A DNA stretch of 64,000 nucleotides, taken from contig JBCFYV010000870.1 in NCBI GenBank assembly GCA_039000515.1, forward strand, positions 1 through 64,000, given 5' to 3'. Position 1 is the first letter of the stretch. Each line of letters opens with the position of its first letter. The notes beneath the pieces were generated by a model, which ran no database searches, was not told the origin of the DNA, and worked only from the letters and a program-made list of their open reading frames with translations. Positions 11,801 through 19,036 of this stretch are shown piece after piece. Source of the DNA: Timema cristinae (lineage: Eukaryota; Arthropoda; Insecta; Phasmatodea; Timematidae). The position numbers and the translations under genes were made by a program.

Positions 11801-12981
11801 GAGATTTATTCCTGCCCGTATTGCCTACACGGATGGACGACAAGCTAATGTTCATCTTGTGCAGAAAATGCGGGGAGGAGAAAAACCAAGGCGCGTGTCA
11901 GCACAACGACAAAAAAGATCGCTGTTTGACAGGCGTCTGGGTGATTGACGAGATCCGGAAAGCCGTTGAGAAAGGCTACACCGTTGAAGCAGTACACGAA
12001 GTGTGGGAGTACAATGTATCTGTTTATGACCGTCAGACGCGTTCTGGCGGCCTGTTTCACGGGTACATTGATCTTTTTTTGAAAATTAAACAAGAAGCCA
12101 GCGGATGGCCAGAGTGGTGTACCTCACAAGATGAAAAGTTAGCTTACATTAAAAAATATGAGGAAAGGGAAGGGGTTAAAACTAGATTTCGGCTCTGTTT
12201 GTAAAAACCCTGGTCTCCGCACTCTGGCTAAATTTTTTAAAATTCACTATGGGGAAAGTTTGGGCAAAGACCCGATTTACCACACGTAGCCGTTGTCAAC
12301 GACTATCAGAGCGTCCACAAGTACCTGACGGATCCGTACATCACCGTGGACAGCGTCATTGATGTAAATGATGAGGTTATGTTCCTCAATTACAAGGATG
12401 CGCGTGACGCGTTGCGCCCTAACCCTAACACGTGTGTGGCGGTGGCGTGCTACACGACTGCTATGGCTAGGTTGCACTTATACAGCATCCTTGAACATTT
12501 GGGGGACCGCGTTTTATATCATGATACAGATAGCGTTCTATTCACCGAACGCCCCGGCGATTGGAGTCCGCAGACCGGAGACTTTTTAGGTGACCTCACC
12601 GATGAACTTCAAGATTACGGTCCGAGAAGCTACATTAGCGTTTTTGTATCTGGCGGTCCCAAAAATTACGCTTACCGAGTTTGTGTTGGCGGTGATCCTG
12701 CCAAAACAAAAACGGTGTGCAAGGTTCGCGGGATCACCATAAACTATGGCAACAGGAACGATGTTAATTTTGAAGTTTTGAAAGCGATGGTCACCGAACA
12801 GGCTGCGGAAAGATACATACAGATACCGCACAAAATTGTAAGAAAAGGTCTTGCGACTGTATGTACCGTTTCGCAGGCTAAAGTCTACCGGCCCGTGTAC
12901 ACCAAACGCCGGATAACAGATGATTTTAATACGTTGCCGTTTGGGTATCAGAGTCCTTGTAAACGCGCTCGCCACGAATAA
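8827..12981 (+). pseudogene. POLB: Protein-primed DNA polymerase B of the Polinton, broken
   Basis: Family B polymerase with N-terminal extension, expected to replicate the element with a protein primer. In order: an N-terminal region from the ATG at 8,827; a conserved N-terminal domain at 9,087-9,839; a Cys/His-rich region at about 9,960-10,290 with many CxxC pairs; exonuclease motifs FVFYDFEC (10,336), GHNAKSYDGNF (10,591) and YCVKDVEIL (about 10,979); and polymerase motifs YLDVCSLYPYV (about 11,661), NSLWGKFGQR (12,241) and YHDTDSVLF (12,517). Lesions: a frame change at about 8,950-9,000; TAA at 9,054-9,056; a frame change in 9,808-9,838; and two opposite frame changes near 12,178 and 12,238 that cancel over about 60 bp. 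All catalytic motifs survive in their frames. The start could instead be spliced through the acceptor at 8,812. Sequencing error could explain some indels. Confidence 0.93.
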
Positions 12982-12982
12982 A
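12977..12982 (+). terminator. Poly(A) signal overlapping the polymerase stop codon
   Basis: AATAAA spans the last codon and the TAA stop (12,979-12,981) of the polymerase, followed by a T-rich stretch at 13,015-13,024. The transcript would then have almost no 3' UTR. Further AATAAA copies occur around 13,230-13,490. Confidence 0.45.
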
Positions 12983-13637
12983 AGGTACTTATTTAGACGG
13001 GCTGAATATCCATCTTTTTTTTTCTTTCACTCTAGACAGTTCCTCTGACATACCATTTTTCAAAGATTTGAAATTTTTTTTCATATTTTTTTCTGCATAA
13101 AAACGAGCATATTTTTTTATATTTTTTTATGCACCCGGGATACTTTTTTATATTTTTTTATTTGCCATCACAGTCCTCCGCCTACCTGATTTTTTTTAAT
13201 CAATTATTTATTTGTATATATATTTTAATTATAATAAATTGTTTGTATATATTTTTTATTTTAAATCTAATAAATTGTTTGTGTATATATTTATTTTCTT
13301 TCTAGTCAAGTATAATAAACCGATTGTATAAATCTTTATTTTAAATCTATTCAAAAATATATAATAAACTGTATATATATTTATTTTCTTTTAAATTGAA
13401 ACCATCTTTATTTAGTACCGAGGCCACTATTCCCCCCCATATTGTAAATATACACAGTATACTTTTCACTTTGTGTAAATAAATATTGTAAACAAAACCA
13501 GTTATGTTTATACTAATAATTATTTATTGAAAATATTTACGGTATACTTTACACTGTGTATATACTTTTTCATGACCAAATAAATATTGTAAAAATTGTT
13601 ATGTTTGTGTTTTAACGTCTACACATACCTCCTATCC
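12983..13637. other. AT-rich spacer between polymerase and late gene block
   Basis: No gene. T-rich stretches with repeated TTTTTTATATTTTTTTA (13,065-13,165) are followed by degenerate tandem copies built on ATAATAAATTGTTTGTATAT at 13,226-13,392. Next come two related blocks at about 13,440-13,500 and 13,525-13,605 (shared TATACTTT and AAATAAATATTGTAAA). The position between two gene groups and the many AATAAA hexamers suit a terminator/promoter region or a replication-related AT-rich tract. Confidence 0.5.
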
Positions 13638-13645
13638 TATAAATA
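13638..13645 (+). promoter_or_regulatory. TATA box of the late gene block
   Basis: TATAAATA 38 bp upstream of the ATPase ATG, after CTCCTATCC. It is the same octamer as at 5,702. Because the next genes are nearly contiguous, this may serve several of them. Confidence 0.6.
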
Positions 13646-13682
13646 CAAGCTCATATAACTTATAAGCTCAGTCTCAAACATT

Positions 13683-14342
13683 ATGGACAAGTTGAAACAT
13701 CCATTTTCGGCCATCATAAGCGGCCCGTCCGGCTGTGGAAAGTCACATTTTGTAGCAGACTTTATCCGTCACTTGGACACAATGTGTGACGTTAAATTTG
13801 ATAAAATCACATGGTATTATGCTTTATGGCAACCGGGATTCGAACAAGACGGGACAAGTCCCCACGTCATATTCTGTAAGGGTTTGCCGGAAATGGATGA
13901 TGTCTGTAATGACTCTCCACAGCTGATTATCTTAGACGACCTGATGCGTGAAGCCAACGAAGTGGTCGTCGATATTTTCACCAAAGGATGCCACCATCAA
14001 AATATTAGCGTCATGTACCTTACACAAAATATATTCCATCAGGGCAAGGGCCAAAGAGACATTTCCTTAAACGCACATTATATCGTGCTTTTTAAAAATC
14101 CCAGGGATAAATCTCAGATTCAACACTTTGCACGACTAGTCTGTCCTGAAAATCCCCGTGTTTTACAAGAGGCTTACACCGATGCTACAAGTACGCCTCA
14201 CGGCTATATATTGCTAGATTTCAAACAAGGTACACCAGAATGGTTCAGATATAGAACCCGCACAAATGTCGGCTGCTGCGTGTATCTACCGCGCAAAAGC
14301 TATAAAAACACCGACACTTCCCGCTTACAGATCATTTCATAA
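13683..14342 (+). CDS. ATP: Polinton packaging ATPase (A32/FtsK-HerA type)
   Basis: 219-aa P-loop ATPase of the kind that pumps viral DNA into preformed capsids. Walker A GPSGCGKS is at residues 14-21 and Walker B LIILDD at 81-86; a sensor-like MYLTQN follows at about 119-124. Length and layout are normal for Polinton ATPases, which are smaller than cellular FtsK/HerA proteins. The frame is fully open. The start ATG has a TATA box 38 bp upstream, and the stop is only 2 nt before the next ATG (14,345). Together with the capsid and protease genes it implies that the family once packaged its DNA. Confidence 0.95.
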   Translation: MDKLKHPFSAIISGPSGCGKSHFVADFIRHLDTMCDVKFDKITWYYALWQPGFEQDGTSPHVIFCKGLPEMDDVCNDSPQLIILDDLMREANEVVVDIFTKGCHHQNISVMYLTQNIFHQGKGQRDISLNAHYIVLFKNPRDKSQIQHFARLVCPENPRVLQEAYTDATSTPHGYILLDFKQGTPEWFRYRTRTNVGCCVYLPRKSYKNTDTSRLQIIS

Positions 14343-14344
14343 CC

Positions 14345-14677
14345 ATGATTCCCAAAGTGTTGAAGCAGGCACCTCTGCTACGTGCGATGTATCGCATAAA
14401 CCCGCAGCAACGAGTCGCCTTGATGAAAACGGCCGACAATAAAATGGTTGACTCTGTTTGCGAGTGTGCCTACAACACTTTAAAAGGACGGGTACCGCTG
14501 AAAAATGCGCAGAAGACAAAGTTACGTGCTCACAAGCAGGTGTTGCGCAAGCTGGTCAAACGAGGAGAGTGCTGGAAGAAGAAGAGACGACTACTCGTTC
14601 AGAAAGGAGGAGCGTTCTTGCCCTTACTTTTAGCCCCTCTAATCAGCGGGGTCCCCTGTTCCTTATTCAACAAGTAA
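14345..14677 (+). CDS. Small basic virion core-like protein
   Basis: 110 aa and strongly basic: Lys/Arg-rich through residues 45-87, including KKKRR, then LLVQKGG and a hydrophobic C-terminal stretch of about 15 residues (AFLPLLLAPLISG) before a short tail. A basic body followed by a QKGG-hydrophobic tail recurs in small proteins of Polintons and adintoviruses. These have been compared with adenovirus core or membrane-active peptides; I infer DNA condensation or membrane interaction but cannot prove it. No GG-X protease site is certain, though the GG at the tail boundary is a candidate for the element's own cysteine protease. It sits 2 nt after the ATPase stop and 3 nt before the next ATG. 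Confidence 0.7.
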   Translation: MIPKVLKQAPLLRAMYRINPQQRVALMKTADNKMVDSVCECAYNTLKGRVPLKNAQKTKLRAHKQVLRKLVKRGECWKKKRRLLVQKGGAFLPLLLAPLISGVPCSLFNK

Positions 14678-14680
14678 ATA

Positions 14681-15331
14681 ATGGATCACACGGAAAAGAT
14701 GATATTGGTGTCCCCGGAAACATTACACCGTTACGGGCAACACCACCAACAAACGGCTTCGGCAACAAATCTAGTGGTCTCTGAGTTGGACAAGGAAATG
14801 GAAAAAATCCTCGCTTCAAAACTTGACGACAAGTCTAAATGGACTTTATACCAACAAGTGCTACAGCGCTATCTACACTTTAGTCAACACCCACCGCCAT
14901 CTGAAACCGCCACCACTACAACCCCTGAAGTGTCTGTACTTCCCATCCCAACTGTACTTAATACTGTACCAGCACAGGCACGTATAAAAGCTGAACTTTT
15001 ACTAGAACATATTAAGTCCCGAGGCGGCATCTCTTGGGACTCAAACGGAGAAGTGAGTATTCAAGATACGCCTCTTCGTGGATCCAATATTGTAGATTTA
15101 GTCAACGATCTGGTCAGAGCAAGAAGACACAGCGAACCGTCAGGGTGGCGAGAGTTTCTCACGGCGCTGCAAAATATAAACGTTCCGAAAGAATTTATTG
15201 TGAACCCGAAACGTTTGGCGCCCATTAGAGATCCGACGCCCGTACCACAACCATTTACACCGTCGCAACGCCCAAAGAAGAAGAAACTGAAGAGAGTGGA
15301 CGAAAACCGGTGGCTGCCGTTCAGAGCTTAA
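14681..15331 (+). CDS. Conserved Polinton protein of unknown function
   Basis: 216 aa. The N-terminal part (residues 1-70) contains a charged helical segment (LDKEMEKILASKLDDKSK, then YQQVLQRYL). A Pro/Thr-rich linker follows at about 72-95. A second conserved part (about 105-180) includes GSNIVDLVNDLVRAR and a GWREF...NVPKEFI stretch, and the tail is basic (KKKKLKR). The same two-part layout is common next to the integrase in invertebrate Polintons, but I know no assigned function; a structural or DNA-associated role is a guess. Its TAA stop overlaps the integrase start in the sequence TAATG. Confidence 0.75.
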   Translation: MDHTEKMILVSPETLHRYGQHHQQTASATNLVVSELDKEMEKILASKLDDKSKWTLYQQVLQRYLHFSQHPPPSETATTTTPEVSVLPIPTVLNTVPAQARIKAELLLEHIKSRGGISWDSNGEVSIQDTPLRGSNIVDLVNDLVRARRHSEPSGWREFLTALQNINVPKEFIVNPKRLAPIRDPTPVPQPFTPSQRPKKKKLKRVDENRWLPFRA

Positions 15332-16383
15332 TGGAACGTCTAGCCGACATCTACTACGACCCTTCTCATCCTGCAGGGTTTGCAGGGGCGGCGTCGCTCA
15401 TAAGGGCGTCCAAAAAAGATCCCGAAAAAGTACGAGAATGGCTTCGTGCGCAGGACGCTTATACCCTACACAAACCTGTGGCAAAACAATTTCCACGCAA
15501 CAAGTACGTGGTGTCAAACATTGACGATCTCTGGCAAGCCGATCTCAACGATATGAGAAGTCTCAGAAAATACAACGACGGTGCAGTGTACTTGCTCACC
15601 GTCTTCGACGTGTTTAGTAAGATGGCCTGGGCGAGGACGCTTCCATCCAAGACGGGGAGCGTCGTGAGTGACGCCTTTCGGGACATTTTCAAGCAAAGCG
15701 GCCGTAAACCTCTAAGCATAGAGACGGACAAGGGGACAGAGTTCACGGCACGGCTAGTCCGGAAATTTCTCAAGCAAGAAGGCGTGCATTACTACACCAC
15801 TCATAATCCAGACGTGAAGGCAAGCATCGTGGAACGGTTCAATAGAACTCTGAAAGGACGCATGTGGCACTACTTTACCAAAAATAACACGTATCGGTAT
15901 GTGGACGTCCTCCAAGCTCTAGTCGACGCTTACAACGGCTCCAAGCATTCCAGTATCAATATGGCGTTAACCGACGTTTCAGAAACTAACGTGCTTCAAG
16001 TCAGAGATAATCTGTACGGCAAAAGGCGTCCAAGCTCGAAGCCTAAAATAAAAGTCGGTGACACGGTGCGTATTAGCAAATCCAAAATGCTGTTTGAAAA
16101 GGGCTACGAAAGCAATTGGAGTGAAGAGAGTTTCAAAGTCAGTAGTGTCGTGTTGAGACAACCTGTCGTCTACAGACTCACCGATCTTGACGGCGAAGAA
16201 GTAGAGGGGACGTTTTACGAACCTGAATTGCAACGCGTACGTCTCCCTGAAACTTTTAAAGTTGATAAAATACTACGTGTCAAGGGTAAAGGCGCCAGAA
16301 AGAAAGTGTACGTGCAGTGGAAAGGTTACCTCGCCAAGTTTAATTCCTGGATTCCCGCCAGTTACGTCAGCGCACTACAATGA
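15331..16383 (+). CDS. INT: Retroviral-type integrase with C-terminal chromodomain
   Basis: 350-aa DDE integrase expected to join the element's ends to host DNA. I chose the ATG at 15,331, which overlaps the previous stop as TAATG and gives the usual short N-terminus; an upstream in-frame ATG at 15,310 would add 7 residues. Catalytic residues are all visible: D71 (QADLND), D133 (ETDKGTEF) and E168 (SIVERFNR), so the last spacing is 34 residues as in retroviral integrases. A basic SH3-like region lies at about 225-295. A chromodomain at about 300-348 (VDKILRVKGKG, VYVQWKGY, SWIPASYV) suggests targeting to particular histone marks. The frame is intact. Confidence 0.95.
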   Translation: MERLADIYYDPSHPAGFAGAASLIRASKKDPEKVREWLRAQDAYTLHKPVAKQFPRNKYVVSNIDDLWQADLNDMRSLRKYNDGAVYLLTVFDVFSKMAWARTLPSKTGSVVSDAFRDIFKQSGRKPLSIETDKGTEFTARLVRKFLKQEGVHYYTTHNPDVKASIVERFNRTLKGRMWHYFTKNNTYRYVDVLQALVDAYNGSKHSSINMALTDVSETNVLQVRDNLYGKRRPSSKPKIKVGDTVRISKSKMLFEKGYESNWSEESFKVSSVVLRQPVVYRLTDLDGEEVEGTFYEPELQRVRLPETFKVDKILRVKGKGARKKVYVQWKGYLAKFNSWIPASYVSALQ

Positions 16384-16545
16384 AGGACCAATTTTACATC
16401 ACTTTGCCGAGCGAAAGCTCTATGGGATATTTCCCGAAAAATACCCTCACGAATTTCACCACGCAACTTCCTTACCGCCTTACACTCTAAGGTCGTCACC
16501 CGACGTAAAAAGATCAAGAAAGAAGCTAAAGATATTTTCAGTTAA
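16380..16545 (+). pseudogene. Minor capsid gene reduced to its two ends
   Basis: An ATG at 16,380 overlaps the integrase stop (ATGA) and opens 36 codons beginning MKDQFYITLPSESS, the typical N-terminus of the Polinton penton-like minor capsid protein. The frame ends at TAA 16,488-16,490, where a normal gene would continue for hundreds of codons. In another frame, 16,501-16,545 encodes a basic tail ending in KDIFS just 1 nt before the major capsid ATG. That tail resembles the C-terminus of the late protein that usually sits directly upstream of the major capsid gene. I infer one internal deletion that removed the middle of the minor capsid gene and most of any neighbour. Loss of the penton should block particle assembly. 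Confidence 0.75.
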
Positions 16546-16546
16546 A

Positions 16547-17860
16547 ATGTCGTTTCTACACCCCCAGTCCTGTGAGTGTGCCAGCAGTGAACTCGATCTC
16601 TTTTCCGTGCCACCCACTCAAACCAGTCTTGAAAGCGGGCAATGGCTCCAGTACAAACCTGTCTCTTCCCTCACCGATGATTCACCCATCGAATTTACCG
16701 TTACCGGACAAGGCGAGTTCTATATCTATCTTTCACAGACTATGCTCTATCTCCGGGCGGCCATCATGAAACCCGATGGTGGCGCTTTCACAGAGGTGGA
16801 TCAGATCGCTCCCGTCAACAATTGGCTGCATTATCTATTCACCCAGGTGGACGTGTTTTTAAACCAAAAACTAGTATCACCACCCAGCAACACGTATGCC
16901 TATAGAGCGTACATTGAGACGCTGCTGAATTACAACAGCGAAGCCAAAAGAACGCATTTGACTTGTGGTCTGTGGTTCGCAGACACCCCCGGAACCTTTG
17001 AGGAGGCTAACGCCAACAACAAGGGATTTGAGGCCCGTCGCAGTCTCACCACAAAAAGTAAGACGGTGGATCTTTTGGGGTATCTACACGGTGACGTTTT
17101 TAACCAAGAGAAATACCTTTTGAACGGCGCCGAACTCCGAGTCCGGTTGGTCCGTTCCAGAGACGGGTTTAGTCTTATGGCGGTCCCTGAACTCCCTCAC
17201 TTTAAGGTTCACATCGTTGAAGCCGCCCTTCTAGTGAGGCGTGTCAAAGTAGCACCTTCTATACTGTTGGCACACGCCAAAGCATTAAATGTCAGTCCCG
17301 CAAAGTATCCCATCACCCGTGTGGAAGTAAAAACACTCACTATTACTACGGGCGTGCAAGGGAAATCGCTGGACAACGTATTCACCGGCCAGTTACCCAA
17401 ACGGTGCATCGTGGGATTTGTGTCAAACTCAGCGTTCAACGGAGACGCCACCAAGAACCCGTTCAACTTTCAAACCTACGGCATGAACCATTTCTCGCTG
17501 TACGTGGACGGGGAACAAGTACCGTCGAATCCGTTACAACCCGATTTTTCAAACGGGCACTATGTCATGTCCTACCACACGCTGTTTTCTGGAACGTGTA
17601 TCCATTTCATGAACGAGGGTAGCGACATCACACGAGAAGCCTTCCCCAAGGGATATAATCTCATGGCTTTCGATCTCACGCCTAATCTGTCCGCCCACAT
17701 GACATCACATTGGAATTTGACGAGACACGGTTCTCTGAGCATCGAAGTGAGCTTCACCCGAGCTCTCACCGAAACCGTCAACTGTATCGTGTACGGGGAG
17801 TTTGCCAACATCATCACCATTGACAAGGACAGAAACGTTGTGACCGATTATGGAAGTTAA
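16547..17860 (+). CDS. MCP: Major capsid protein (double jelly-roll type)
   Basis: 437 aa, intact. The longest frame opens upstream at 16,262, but the ATG at 16,547 is preceded by the remnant tail stop and gives the usual N-terminus. It belongs to the invertebrate protein family often labelled F54H12.2-like, found in Polintons and thought to be the hexon-like shell protein with two jelly-roll folds. Visible support is family-level: the Cys-rich start, alternating beta-strand-like segments throughout, MKPDGGAF and NNWLHYLF in the first third, and NFQTYGMNHFSLYVDG and FDLTPNLSAHM in the last third. The fold itself is known of the family rather than read here. A TATAAA at 17,861 follows the stop. 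Confidence 0.85.
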   Translation: MSFLHPQSCECASSELDLFSVPPTQTSLESGQWLQYKPVSSLTDDSPIEFTVTGQGEFYIYLSQTMLYLRAAIMKPDGGAFTEVDQIAPVNNWLHYLFTQVDVFLNQKLVSPPSNTYAYRAYIETLLNYNSEAKRTHLTCGLWFADTPGTFEEANANNKGFEARRSLTTKSKTVDLLGYLHGDVFNQEKYLLNGAELRVRLVRSRDGFSLMAVPELPHFKVHIVEAALLVRRVKVAPSILLAHAKALNVSPAKYPITRVEVKTLTITTGVQGKSLDNVFTGQLPKRCIVGFVSNSAFNGDATKNPFNFQTYGMNHFSLYVDGEQVPSNPLQPDFSNGHYVMSYHTLFSGTCIHFMNEGSDITREAFPKGYNLMAFDLTPNLSAHMTSHWNLTRHGSLSIEVSFTRALTETVNCIVYGEFANIITIDKDRNVVTDYGS

Positions 17861-17866
17861 TATAAA
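17861..17866 (+). promoter_or_regulatory. Possible TATA box before the gene at 17,901
   Basis: TATAAA directly after the major capsid stop and 34 bp before the next ATG, in the only sizeable gap of the late block. The leader would be about 5-10 nt, which is very short, so this is uncertain. Confidence 0.3.
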
Positions 17867-17900
17867 CGGCTTCCCGCCCCTTACCCCCTTCATTTAAGCT

Positions 17901-18443
17901 ATGGACGTCATTGTGGATTTCCAGAGCTTCATCGACGACAACAACGAGTTTAGCGTCAAGGAACTGAGTGTTTTATCTGTATGCGGCACATTACTTCAAC
18001 ATTGAGTGTTAAAACCTCCATACGCTATCGAAGAACTTTCCACCGATGCCCGAAAGAAAGCCGACTATATAGTCAACAATCTGCACGGTATCACCTGGGA
18101 TTACGGTGATGTGGATTACAGCCTGCTCGAATCCCTCATCTCCCGTGCCACAGCAAGTGCAGAAACCGTCTACGTCAAGGGGTCAGAAAAGAAAAAGTTT
18201 CTAGTCAAATACACGTCTACACCCATCGTAGATCTGTACGACAGAGGTTGTTCGTCACTGAAAACACTTAAATTGGGTCGCACCATGTGCATGGCACATA
18301 GTTCTGTATGGAATTTCTGCTCTGCCTCTATCGTCTGGGGACTTCGAGACTGGATGATTGAAGATGGACACGCACACCATAAGACGTGCGCTGAAAACAA
18401 TTTCGTGGTTCCATTCTGTACGGTCGGGTGTTTTCCCTGCTGA
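17901..18443 (+). pseudogene. Conserved Polinton protein interrupted by one TGA
   Basis: The frame opens at ATG 17,901 (MDVIVDFQSFIDDNN, then VKELSVL), meets TGA at 18,003-18,005 and continues in the same frame from 18,006 to TAG... stop at 18,441-18,443. A conserved segment spans the stop: KPPY follows 2 codons later, then GITWDYGDVDYS, TVYVKGSEKKKFL and a VDLYDRGC block, and late Cys/His residues. Trp (TGG) at the TGA would be the simplest ancestral state. The family recurs beside adenovirus-type proteases in insect Polintons. Its start (an Asp in a beta-strand-like VIVDF) could fit an RNase H-like nuclease fold, but that is speculation. The end overlaps the protease gene by about 80 nt in another frame. 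Confidence 0.75.
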
Positions 18444-18900
18444 TCAACTACCCGCAAGAATAGCTCGACCTGCCGCTCTAGTCATCAACACCGATCCGCA
18501 CACCAAACCTGGGACACATTGGGTCGCCATCTTTATCGACAAGAACGGCGTGGGAGAATACTTTGACAGTTATGGTTTTCCACCGCGTATAAAGTCACAT
18601 CTGGCATTAATACGCAAAAACACTTTTCGCACGTCCCATAGTAAACTACAACTTCAAAGCATCGCATCAGACGTTTGCGGCCATTACTGTCTCATGTACC
18701 TTCTCTATCGCGCCCAGAACATTCCGCTGAAAACTTTCCTAAACCTATTCTCGCCCACCAATCATACAGCCAACGACGCTAAGGTGGTGAGATATTACAA
18801 TAGATTTTTCAAGACTGTAGGGGCATGTCGCCCTTCAAGAGGCCGTGTCCAGACGGCGTGCGCCTATAAAAAGGGCGTCCCGGCGGTGTGCCGGCCATAA
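18364..18900 (+). CDS. PRO: Adenovirus-type cysteine protease
   Basis: 178 aa from ATG 18,364 (an ATG two codons upstream at 18,358 is equally possible). Expected to cleave capsid and core precursors during maturation. The catalytic set is visible in adenain/Ulp1 order: H52 (GTHWVAIF), D68 (EYFDSYGFPP), Q98 (LQSIASD) and C109 (CGHYCLMY). The length matches viral maturation proteases and lacks the long N-terminal domain of cellular SUMO proteases. The start lies inside the previous gene, overlapping by about 80 nt, so the two are probably translated from different transcripts or by leaky scanning. The C-terminal codons contain a strong TATA box for the next gene. Confidence 0.92.
   Translation: MDTHTIRRALKTISWFHSVRSGVFPADQLPARIARPAALVINTDPHTKPGTHWVAIFIDKNGVGEYFDSYGFPPRIKSHLALIRKNTFRTSHSKLQLQSIASDVCGHYCLMYLLYRAQNIPLKTFLNLFSPTNHTANDAKVVRYYNRFFKTVGACRPSRGRVQTACAYKKGVPAVCRP
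18865..18872 (+). promoter_or_regulatory. TATA box inside the protease C-terminal codons
   Basis: TATAAAAA flanked by GC-rich sequence (GCGCCTATAAAAAGGGCG), the textbook context. It lies 161 bp upstream of the ATG at 19,033, and no other TATA box precedes that gene. Confidence 0.5.
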
Positions 18901-19000
18901 CCACTGAGCATCATTGAAGGTCAAGACGTTTGCGGTAGCAAAGCAAAGCCTGCGAAACCACTCGCCGTCACCAGTATTTTCAACACATTGTTCCCGCTGG

Positions 19001-19036
19001 ATGGAGTCGACGCCAAGTGAGTCATCGTCGGCATGA
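19001..19036 (+). CDS. 11-codon upstream ORF ending on the next gene's start
   Basis: ATG at 19,001 reads MESTPSESSSA and stops at TGA 19,034-19,036, which overlaps the ATG of the following gene as ATGA. It may act as a translation-regulating leader ORF. Its small size means it could be chance. Confidence 0.3.
   Translation: MESTPSESSSA

Noticed and set aside
16262..16546. 95-codon N-terminal extension of the major capsid frame
   Set aside because: It overlaps the integrase end and the minor-capsid remnant in another frame, and the ATG at 16,547 gives the normal capsid N-terminus.
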